Positions 28,701 through 40,700 of a DNA stretch of 64,000 nt are shown here, piece after piece. Origin of the DNA: Ixodes scapularis (Eukaryota > Arthropoda > Arachnida > Ixodida > Ixodidae). Where the stretch lies: positions 25,483,085 through 25,547,084 of the forward strand of contig NW_024609839.1 of assembly GCF_016920785.2 (NCBI RefSeq), read 5' to 3'. Made by a program: the position numbers and the translations under genes. Positions within the stretch are counted from its first letter, which is position 1. Each line of letters begins with the position of its first letter. The notes under the pieces are model-generated. The model was given only the letters and a program-made list of their open reading frames with translations, was not told the DNA's origin and ran no database searches.

Positions 28701-31700
28701 CAATCGCCCCTGGAAACCGAAGATGGTAAATGATTCCAAAGAAAAGAAACTAGCAAGAAGTCAACAGTGGAAGTTAACCATACAAAACATAAATTATGTT
28801 CCAAAGTTCACCTTTAAGAGCAATTCTTGGTATGCAGTCGAAACAGCAATTATTTGCTGCGCTTATAATGGTTTAACAAATCAAAAGGGCGTAAGCTGTC
28901 GTACCTCAATGACTTGCGGTCTTGGTGCAAAAAAGCCTTATCTTTCTTTCTTCTTCTGCTGGTACCACATGTTAGTTTGAGCGTGATCATATCTCTCATA
29001 TCTTAGTGGTTGAAGGATTAAATAAAAAGCGATAACTGTTCGGAGCATTCTTAGTGTATTACTTAATACTTGGCGAAGACTGTCAGTGAAAAGAGTTAAT
29101 TTTATTATCTTTCTAGAGTAGCCCATGTTTCCTCCCATGCACAAAGTAAATGGTGGCGCAAAATATATTACAGGGCTTTTTACAAAGCAAGAATACGCTA
29201 TGCATCTCCGAAAGCTCATTCTCGACTTAAATGGACACTAAAATTAGTCCTTAAAGGAACTTTTTGGGGTTCTTCTGCTTGTCCATATTTTGCTCCCAAA
29301 AAAGTTATTTTAAGCACACCCTAAAAGCGTTCTTCGTGAAAAACCTATAAGGAGTTCTTTCAAGCTTCTTTTTGTGTGTGTGTGTGTGTGGGAAAGAGTT
29401 CTTCAACGCCCAGTTGCCTTTGTAGTGCGCAAGGGGATGATAGTGCTTGAGACGAAACCGTTTTCCACAACCTGAAAGAGTTGTTGGCGCGTCAAAGAAT
29501 CTTTAAAGAACAGATTTTTAAAGTGTACACTTTAAAAAAGCATCTGTTCTTGAAAGGTCCTTCGACGCCCCAAGAACTTTTTCAGCCCGTAAAGACGGCT
29601 TAAAAATGCACGGGCTTGTCTGCCTTGCTTGCAATCGTCTATAAAGCGCGGTTTTTTCCCAAAAATTTCCGTCAGCACGGTTTTTTTTTTCTTCACATAA
29701 AAAACCTTAACTGTGAAAATTTGCGACGTGGGTCATATGTTTTGTTAGATTCGTTGACGAGAATGAATGTTGAAACTGTCTCGCTTTTGTGCACATATCG
29801 CGACCACATCACACGTATGGGGGTTTATCAATCAGCTGTGCTGTTCGTCCTTAAAAAATCAAGTACGGCATATATACCAAGTTTGTCTTAATGCGAAAGA
29901 ATTACATGCCCCATCACGCGAAAATTCGGCGTCGTTGGCATTGCATTATTGTAGCCATCACACCAGGAAAAATTTACCTCCCAGCTGCAGCAAGAACTCA
30001 GTCGCATAAACGGGGCCAGATGCATCTTTATTGAGAAAGGAAAACAATGGATTACCTGTTGGAACCGGTAGCGATGTAAGTGGGACCTATATACCAACTT
30101 TGTTTTATTGCGAAAGCATTACATGCCCCATCACGCGAAAATCTGGCGTCCTTGCCATTGCATTGTTGTAATGATCACACCAGGAATAATTTACCTTTCA
30201 GCTGCAGCAAGAGCTCAATCTCATAGAGTGGGCCAGTGACAATTTTATTGGAGAAAGGAAAACAATAGGTGACCTGCTTGAACCGATAGCGATGCACCAC
30301 CTTTTTTTTTTGTGCATTCAAGCACTGAAGGAATTTGATAGAACTTGCACAGGGTGACAAGCTCAGGGGTTCGAATTTGTTTTTTGTGCTTAAAAGAGGC
30401 CAAGTGCAGAAATACCTGTTTAGCATTTTTTACTGTATTTATTACTTTAGCTTTAGCTGGTCATAGTCACGTGTTTAGGCCGAATGAAGTTAACGTTATT
30501 TAGCAACATTATATTGTTTTGGAGTCGGATGGATATATTTTAAAAAGGGAGCTGAAAGTCTTATTTTGAGCACGACGGTATGAATTGAATCAAGAGCTAT
30601 GATGACACATTTCATAATTATTTAAAAAGGAAGAGTTACAAGGAAGATACCTTTCATTTGTAATCAGGCGAGAAGTTCTCGATAAGCATCAGAATGTCAG
30701 CCCATGCTTCGCTAAAAGGAGGCCTCTTTAGGGCCCGTAAAAAAGCCTTGAGAAAGCGAAACCACTCGAGTAAACATGGACTTTGGCTGGGGTGCGCACT
30801 GAATTGTCAAAACGTAATAGCGTATGTTAGGGCAATTTTATGTTGTGTGTGTTTTTATTGTGCCTATTACGTTCCAAATTTACAAGGGTTGTAGAGCGGC
30901 ATTTACAACAACTTCTATAACCTGATTGACACATTTTACTTCTTGGTTCGCTTTGTTCCCATTCACATTGATCCACAATGTGTGCGATTTTGTAATTTAA
31001 GGAGTGAGTGAAGTTTTTATTTTTTTATTTTGTTTTCCTTTCGAGGGTTAAGTCAACATGCTCTTTTATTTTCCTACTGCCCAACAAGTAACACTCAGCA
31101 TTTTATATTGTGGGCACGTTAAGCCAGAGCTTTCAGGACTTCTTTTCCCCGCAGCACGGCAGTTTGATTGACAGTACCTAGACCCATCTCAGCCAACAAC
31201 TTCAATCCAAAGAACAAATGAGAAAAGGTCTGGTTCTTTAGCAGTGATAATTGTGGTTTTGAGATGAATAGTATATTTGCTATTAATTAACACATTTTCC
31301 TATAGCAGAAAATATAGAAAACAATGTGTTTATTTCAAACTGAAAACCTCTTGAATAGTTGTGGGTACTAGTCACCGAAAAAATGCACTTTGTTTATAAG
31401 CATTTTCTGGTGGTATTTCTATCGTTTAGGCACTTGTAATGAAGAAGCCATGTGTTTTTTCCAGAATCCAGCTCCACCCCAACAGGCTGTTTTTTTTATG
31501 TAACCACGGCAGGACGAAACAGTTTCGACATTCCTTTATTCGAAATTCTTATGGACAGATTAGTCCTGGCATAAGGTATTCGCTACATCACAGGTGCATC
31601 TCCCGTCTCTTGTTCGACTACTATTTGATGGCATCTCATTCTGCAAAGGCTCAGAGAAGACATCGCTCTTCAATAATACAAATTATTTTAAAGTAGAGAG

Positions 31701-34700
31701 CCGCCCGTGAAGGTGCTTTAGATGCTTAACGTTTAGGTTAGCTTTATTGCGTCTGCAGGGGCTTCACGGTGGTTTACTGGAAAGTCCGGCTTTTCTTTTT
31801 ATTATTTTCATTTATAAGTGCACTGACAAGTGGCTATTTGCTAAGAAGTTTTCCTGCTGTGAGCATTATACAAAAACGGTAACATTTTAGCAATGTTGTT
31901 TGAGTAGGTAGTTCAATATTTAGTTGTTGCCACGCACTGACGTCAAAGAATGGGGTGGCTCACAAAGAACTTACGTATAGGAAAAGGAGCTTGAGAGAAC
32001 TCCTCAAGGTCTTTTTATGAAGAAGTTTTTTTTAAAAATCGTAGAACTCATAAGGGTTCTTCATAGTAAACTGATTCAGTGCAATATGAGCAAATAAGAA
32101 CTTCTGAAAGGTGCTTGAAGAACCGTTTACTAAAAAAGTGTTTAAATACTCTTGTATGGTTTTCTATAAAGAACTGTTTTATCAAAAAGTTCAAAAGGAA
32201 CTCTTCAAAGGTTTTCACAGAGACCTTTTGCATCAATAAAGGAGCTCGAAAAAGCCCGTATCGGTCTTTCACAAAGGTACTTCTTAAAGGGTACCGAAAA
32301 TAACATTTTTAGGGTTCAAAACATGGACAAGCCGATGAACCCTTAAGATTTCTTTTATGGCCCGATCTATTATAGAGTGTATAGCACTATCGGTACGAAT
32401 CAGACGTCAACGTTTGAGAACAAACACTTATCTCATGTAAAAATTGTGATTTTTTTTTACTTTAATTTTAAGTGAAAAAAATGGTGGCAGACGGGGCTCT
32501 CGAGTATATCGAGCTGAGTGACGGCTGTTACAAAAACCGAGTGAAAAAGGGTCCCAATTTCCATTCCAATTTTCCCCCAAAAAGAACATAACTTTTCAAT
32601 TTGATAACGGTTTGTCCTTAAGCCTTGGCATCTGGTTCGGACCGCCCGTGCTACATTTCGTCGGATAATGAGCGCGAGGCGATGCGTAACTTTGTTCGAC
32701 ATTATTAAAAAGCAGCGCAAAAAGGACGTGATAGACCAGGACGCCAAAATTAGAAGGAAGTAGAAAACAATCTCGTACCATAACGCACTAGCCCAGCAAT
32801 CGATCATTTTACGCAATATGGTAAAACACAACAGCAACGCTGAAATTTTATTTTGGATCGACAGGCTATATATATTAATTATAGTATAAATCTGTGTTAA
32901 CGCTTCAGGCGATTAACTGACTGTATCTTTTATAATAAAATTATTAGCCACTACATAAACTGCTGCTAAAAACACATGAATTAGTTTACTGTCCAACGCC
33001 AGAAAACTGTAGTCACCTAGATCTTACGAGACTCAGGGTGTGGCGAGTCACGCGTGCATCTCATTATAGTTCCATGGCCAATCAGATTTCGGCATGAGCC
33101 GATCACAACGCCCAGGAACCAATCCCTAAGCAAGAGGCGGGAACGTCATAAGCCACGCCCCGCCCTTGTCAAGCTGTAAGAGTCTATATCCATACTCCAT
33201 TCAGCCTCAAGCTGACAAGGCTGTGATAGCTACACGCTTGGCGGACCAATCAACGGCCTCCCTTTCATCAGCTGATCCCGCTCTCCGCGTGTGGTTATTG
33301 GCGGGAGCAAGATTGCGTGGTTAAAGATAGACGTACGACTGATTCACCAAACGCGTAGCGTCCACCGCACTGTCAGCTTAGGGGTGAACGAAATATTGAC
33401 GATAGATTGCGCTTTTTGTTTTTAGAGCGCAGCTCTTAGGCGCCCGTTTCCGGCTTGAGCGGCGTCGCCGTTGGCGTCGCCGTCGGCGTAACCAAGGTCA
33501 TCCCAAGGTCACGTGACCCCCAGGTCACCCCAAGGTCACGTGACCTCTCCAGGTTACGTGACCCCCAAGGTCACCTCAAGGTCACGTGACCCCCAAGGTG
33601 ACCCCCAAGGTCACGTGACCCCCGAGGTCGCGTGGTCCCCTTCCCAAGGTCACGTGACCCCTCCCAAGGTCACCTCAAGGTCACGCGACCCCCAAGATGA
33701 CCCCCCACGTGACACCCCAAGGTCACGTGACCCCCAGGTCACGCCTCCCCGAGGTCACGTGACCCCCCTCCCCGAAGTCCCGTGACACCTCCCCCCCCCC
33801 CCCCGAGGTCACGTGACCCCCCCCCCGGAGCATATTAAAGAATGAGGGGAGGAGAAGGAGAAGGAGGAGGGGTCTACCCTCCCCTCAGTATCTTTCACTC
33901 CTCCTCCTCAAGAGCTGCGCTCCAATTCGGCGTTACAGGGAGTTTTAAATGGCTTTCACTTTTTAGAGCGCAGCTCTTAGGGGCCCGTTCCCGGCTTGAG
34001 CGGCGTCGGCGTCGCCGTCGGCGTCGGCGTAACCAAGGTCACCCCAAGGTCACGCGACCCCCCAAGGCCATCCCAAGGTCACCCCAAGGTCACGTGACAC
34101 CCGAAGTCACGTGTCCCCCAGGTCACGTGACCCCCCCCCCCCCCGAAGTCACGTGACCCCCCCCGGCCGAGGTCACGTGACCTCCCCGATGACGTCATCG
34201 TCACTGATGACGTCACCGGCATCCGCATCGCCATCGTCATCATCACTGATGACGTCATCAGTGGCGTCACTGATGACCTCACCGGCATCTGCATCGTCAT
34301 CGTCATCATCACTGATGACGTCATCAGTTACGTCCTGATAACGTCACCGGCATCCGCATCGTCATCGTCATCATCACGGATTACGTCATCAGTGACGTCA
34401 CTGATGACGTCATCTACATCCGCATCGTCATCATCGCTGATGACGTCATCGGAGTCCGCATCGTCATTGTCACTGATGACGTCATCAGTGACGTCACTGA
34501 TGACCTCACCGGCATCCGCATCGTCATCGCCATCATCACTGATGACATCATCAGCATCGTTACGTGACCCCCCAAGGTCACGTGACCCCCCCAGGTCACT
34601 TCACCCCCCAGTACCCTTCCCTCCTCCTCCTCAAGAGCTGCGCTCTAACTCGGTGTTACAGGGAGTTGTAAACGGCTTTCACTTTTTTTAAACCACATCC

Positions 34701-37700
34701 GGACGCCGAGGGCAAAGGGTGTTGCGGAATCGGCAAATCTTTAGTTGAAGCATGCGCCCGATTGCAAGGTCTGAGCCCCAGTTTGTCTTAAACACTAGCC
34801 ACGTAGGTATTTGTGAAAAGATAACTTTGTTTGGCTGTTAACTGTAGTCCCTGCTCTTCGGGTTTCCTCGAAACGAACCACTTCTTTTATTAGTGCGCAA
34901 ATTTCTGTAGCTCTTAGATTTCCTTTTTGTTTCCTTGTAAATTCTGGAGAGTTCAAAGAATAACTTTTACTCTAAATAGAAGGGCTCGTGGCATAGACTG
35001 TAGACCCACGGTTGCGTGTTTTCGCTTTCCTGAAACGACCAGGTGACTACCGATAAACCTTTTTTTAAACATGGGCATTTACACCATAGTCTATATGCCA
35101 AGTGTCTCGGGTTCATTCGGGTGCGGGGCCAAGTGGCCCACGCCCTAAACGTTGAGGGACAAGCCGTTGGGGGGGAGGGGGGGGGAGGGGGGTCTGAGGG
35201 GGATTATGTTTTAGGACAAGATAACAATAAACAGCAGTGGTTTTCTCCTAACAAATTATCCGAGTCTCTTAGTGTCAGATTTGAGATTTTCTAGAAAAGG
35301 GACTTCGTGATCTTTGCTTTTCGTAATCTTGTAACCTTAGCTTTAATTTCTTAATGCTACTACTTTCTTAAGCCGATAATTATCTGATAACATAATTTAA
35401 AATTACACCGCACCCCTAACTTCTTTCATTTTTCAATAAAACAAATGCGGAATCACGCTTTCATTTCCACGTCGCTCAATGTTCTATGGAATTGGTATGT
35501 TCAACATTTCTTGGAAAAAGAAAACAACAAGAAAACTGCACACGACGGTTGCTGTTTACCTGACCATTTTTATAGCAGCATTATAAGGCAATTTTTTGTG
35601 TTTCATTGTTACTCTTCGACTCCTAGAAACCCAAGCTCAAGCTTTTCTTTGCTCCTACTCAGCAAGAGTTCGTGCAGCCGAGGTGCGTCCTAAAGAGGTC
35701 GCGCTTGCAGCATACAGAGTAGTGTGATTGTCGCGCGGGTGACCAACGTGAGAAATAGCTCAGAAGCAAAAACTAATGCAAAACAATACTGAGCCGAAAC
35801 AAAAATGTAAGAGAGAAAAATATGCAAACATGTTATAAGTGCTGAGCTACGTTTTTAGTGTAAATGAACTAAAGACAGAAGACCATTATCTATGACTCAT
35901 ATGCTCTCGAGACATGGGAACTGTGGCTCACAGACGCTTGATGCTCGGGGCCGCGTCCCAGCGAGGCGCGGGCCGCTTGTTTTTGAGACCCCTGCTATAT
36001 GCGGTTCTATAAACGAGGATTGCTGAATTTGAAGTGAGGGAACATGCCTCGCAGCGTGTAGACATCATTGTGTAGGCCTACGCCGATTACGGTACACTGC
36101 ATAAAGGATTTAGGCAACTGGCGAACGGATCGAGCCACGGGGGACACAATAAAATTCCTACTCGTAACTCTTGCCAAACTAGGCGAGAATGAGTCGCTCA
36201 CGTGTACGTCGACAGACCCGGAAACTTTCTCCAATGAACCGAGGATGGCTTTGAGGAGAGCCGACTTCCCGCAGCCCACGGGACCCACGACTGCCACCAG
36301 GCTGCCTTTCTTCACACTAAAGGTCAGGTCCCGGAGGACCTCGGGTTCCTCTCTCGCCCAGGTGAAGCTGGCCTGCCTCAGGCTGACCGCATCGCCTGAA
36401 GAGGGGCAAACAAATTTAGAAAGACTCTATTTACGTCTTGGGAAAGGAACCCAGGGCAAAGCGTACACTGAGTAGACCTCAGGGAAGGGCTCAAATACCT
36501 TTCTCTGGATTTGTGCCAATTGCCTCTTCGTCCAGCTCTCCCTCTTCCAGAAACGCAGACAGTCTCCTGAGAGAGACCTTACACTGCGGGGACACTTATA
36601 TTGAATCAGTACTAGTCCTAAATGGGTGGTGCAATGATATCCAGTTGGAATGTTTTTCACTTTATACAAACTTACTGGAACTCATGGGACCTAAATATAC
36701 TCGCATTCAACGCCATTGAACAAGAAACCTCTTTGGTGCGGTGTAATTTCAAGAATAAAAGCGAGCGCTTTCTTTCAGTCTCTCCATAGCAACGACGTAG
36801 TTTAGAGGTCGCAGTGTCCCCTAGTGACGATATTTGAATGCGGCTCATAGATTAAACCTTAGCATTTCGAGAGCACTTGATATGACCACGCGATAATCAA
36901 TAGCTTCACAAGTATTCGGGTGGTAACCCGTGTACTATCGCTTCAATGACTGACGACAATATATCCCTACCAAGTTCTGGAACTGAGCGCGTGTACTGTG
37001 CTTTGCCAGCTCCGGCGCGTTGCGATAATAAAAATCAGCGGCACATAAGTGGCTCCAGATCACGTGGTCGCTTCTCCTGGCTGCGGGTTGAAGGAGAGAA
37101 CGCTGCTCGTTTTTCTTTTATTTATGTTTGCGGCAACTATTTCCCCAGGAAAAAAACTAACCGCGTTTTATGGGTTATGAACGTCAGATATTCGTTCTAT
37201 GTGTTTTTTACGCAAAGTACAAAAACCGCCTCCCCTTTAAGCTTACTCAAACTGATTGACGCCATTACACATTATTTTACACTGGATTTGAGACAATCGC
37301 CTTTTCGTCCAGCTCTGCTTTTTCGGGTAACAGAGACGGTCTCTTGACAGAGAATACATACTGCATTGACATTCACATTGCATCGGTTCCAACGTTAAGC
37401 TCACTCCTAACTCATTAACGCCTTTCAATATTTTTTTTTGGTTCTGGTTTTGTGACATTTAATTGCATTTTCGTCCAGTTCTGCTTTTTTCCGAAAACAC
37501 AGTCTCTTGAGAGCGACCACATGCTGCAGGGACATTTATATTGGATAAATTCTAATCTTAAGCTAACTCAAACTGATTGACGATTTTTAATATTTTTTCA
37601 CTGGATTTGTGACAATGACATTTCCGTCCAGCTGTTATTTCTTGGGAAACACAGACAGTCTTTTGAGAGAGGGCATTATACTGCAGCATTTATATTGGAT

Positions 37701-40700
37701 GAATTCTAAGCATAAGCTCACTCAAAGCGATTGATGCCTTTCAATATTTTTTTTCTTTAGGATTTGTGACAATCGCATTTTCTTCCAGCTCTGGTTTTTC
37801 TGGGAACAAAGACTGTTTCTTGAGAAAGATCATATACTAGCGGGATATTTTCACTGGATCAGTTTCAATCTTAAGCTGACTCAAACTGAGGGAGGCCTTT
37901 AAATGTTTCTTTTTTGTAGTTGTGACACGCAAGTCTTCGTTTAGCTATGTTTTTTGTTTTTTTCTGGGAACGCCGACTATCTCTTTAGAGGGACCACATA
38001 CTGCAGGGAAATATACATTGGATCAATTTTCATCTTAGGCTAACTCAAACTGATTGACGCCTTTAAATATATTGTTTTCTGGAGTTGTGCCAATCGCTTC
38101 TTCGTCCAGCTGTGCTTTCTTGGGAGCACAGACAGCCTCTTGAGAGGGACCATAATATGAGGGCTGTCGTATTGGTTCAAACCAAATCTCAATCTTATGT
38201 AAGCTGATTAAAGCCTCTAAATATCTTTGTTTTTACTAATGCAAGTTATTCAAACGACCTTCAACAGAAAATATTTTTCTATGACCTTAGCCATATCTTT
38301 ACGCGATTCGGATGCTAGTTTGGTAGATGTCTCGTTCGGGATGGGGCATTACCCGTTCATTTTTACATGTCAGTGACGAATTACTTTGTGAACATTATTC
38401 AATTAAAATGTCTGCCAAATGTTCAAAAGAGTAAACAAATATATTGAAAAACATAGTACAAATTTTATAAATCTGTTTTTTTATAAACAATTACGCTTCA
38501 ATGAACGGCTTGAATCTTGTAATGAGAAAATATACTTCATCTTACCCTTATCAGTCTGGAAATTGCATCAGGCAAAGTGTACATTGGGCCGCGCAGTAGC
38601 ATAAAGAGGGAGAGGCAGGTGAAGGCGATGGACGGAGTGAGATGATTGTCTTCGCTCAGCATCACAAAAATGCCGAATGATGCCAGCGCAGCCTACAAAT
38701 AAAACAACAGAATATTAACCAGAGCTACGTCAGATTTCGTTACCGACTCTAGGGCTAAGAAATGTAGCCCCAGTGTTGGTTTTACTAAAATCGAGAGAAA
38801 TCCCGAAAAACCCCGAATTCAAGCAGCCATTGAATAAAGAAGATTCAAGCTTCACGAGGAAAACGTTTTACACACAACTTTATTTTTAATTTACCGGGAA
38901 CATACTGAACTGTGTCCACAAGGCTAATTTTTACTTCTGGTACCGCACACCTTATGATCCGATAAACACCGATGTTCTGCCCGGCAACTAAAAGCGACAC
39001 CGCGAAAGAAATCTGTGGGAAGAATGAACGCCGAAAACATGAAGTCCTACTTATATTATAATTGGAATTGATTTTGCTGGTCATCAAAAGGACCTTTCGG
39101 AGGCAGAACACAAGTTAATGTTTGTGTACGCACCGCATTAGGTGTCGCAGCCCAGACAAATGTGAATGTGGACTGCAGGAGAGAGTATTTCTTCACGAAA
39201 GACAGTTCTTCGGAACGCGTTCGCTTCACCCTCTCCATGAAGGGGGGCTCCCACGCGTTCAGCTTGATCACCTGAAGAAAGAGAAAGATATGTGCGGACA
39301 CTGCTTATATATAAATAACACGCGTAGAAACAGTCGAGCTGGATGAACGTCCAGCATTTCGAAAAGCCGAGAGGCTGGAAGGGAAAAAGATACATTTAAA
39401 ATAAAATGCCCGAAGCACTGCAACGTTAAGAACCATAGGGCGTCGATTATCACGTTCACAATTTTTGCACACCGTGATGTTTTCCTCGGCGCTCTTATCA
39501 TCTAATGCTCTACGTTTATTGGTTTAGGAACCGAGTATGAGATTCTTGGTGCTTGCCACACCATGGCTATTGACTATATACGCACCGTACAGAAAAAAAA
39601 CAAAAAAACTCTGACTTTGCTTTTGATACGCGAAACAGCCAATCACGACAAACAATAAAGGTTCCGAGCTTTATTAGCGAAACTGGGAATAATACCGAAG
39701 GTCTGACAATAAGCGAGGCGCCTATAGGAGCAATGAGCAAGTTTAACGTCATGCGCGATGTCCCTGTACACTTAACATTTTTGTTTTCGTTTCACTCCCA
39801 CCGTATTTTGAGTTGCGTTATTCGCTGGGATACTGCTCGCCGTAATTGGCTCTCTCTGTTTTGCAAGAAAGCGAACATTCTGAGGATGACCTCTCCCAGA
39901 AGGTTCGCAAAGCCAAATCACTGGGATTAACAGGAAAATGGCAGCTTGGGTATGGCGATGTCCAGAAAACGCTTCAATTTATTGCAAATGAGAGCTTCAA
40001 AAAAGACAGGGCGCAGCTCATCAAGTTCGCGGGGTTTGTGCTTCGTTATTAGGCGTTCTTATCCGCTAATGTAAGAATCTGGTTGGCTGCGGAGCAATAT
40101 TAAAATGCTCGGGACTGGCCAAGTCCCGCATTTCTCAAGCTGTCACTGACGATAGGAATACGAACTAACATAACGTATGATCATGTGATCATGTGAATTG
40201 CGATGCTTTGGGACACATATCAGACTATCCCTGGGCGAAAGTGTTCTTTCTGCATGGACGCCGTTCGCCAATGTCGGCAAATGTTCCACTTTTATTATTC
40301 TCGTCTCGAGTGATCAAAAGATGTAAGTCGCTGAGAAACAAAATACCTTTATTCCGTTGAGCATTTCAGTTGTCTGACGAAGCCGTGCATCCTTCGAGTC
40401 CATTTGCCGTTTCTAAAATACAAACAACAAAAACAACGTGTGTTTTTTTTTAACCAGCACTTAACTTGGTACCGTCTGCGGCGCGGAGACGAATGTCGGG
40501 AACGCCAGGTGCAGTGTGCTCAACTGTTAAACATAACGCGGGAGCGGTGGCCGAAAGTGATAGCAGAGCTGTCTAGCGATTAAATCAATGATGCGGCAGA
40601 CAACAAGCCGGCTCTTCTTGGGATTGTCGCCATTTCCCGATACAATTATCGCACGACCTCCTCGTTCTTTTCTTTATCACCCACGCTTTAAATTTTTACT

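Noticed and set aside
29340..32250. A transposase in the 3.1 kb TIR element
   Set aside because: Only short unrelated frames occur on both strands; no DDE-type motif could be read.
34111..34691. Serine- and threonine-rich frames (MTSS repeats)
   Set aside because: Translation of the GATGACGTCATC array; not a protein gene.
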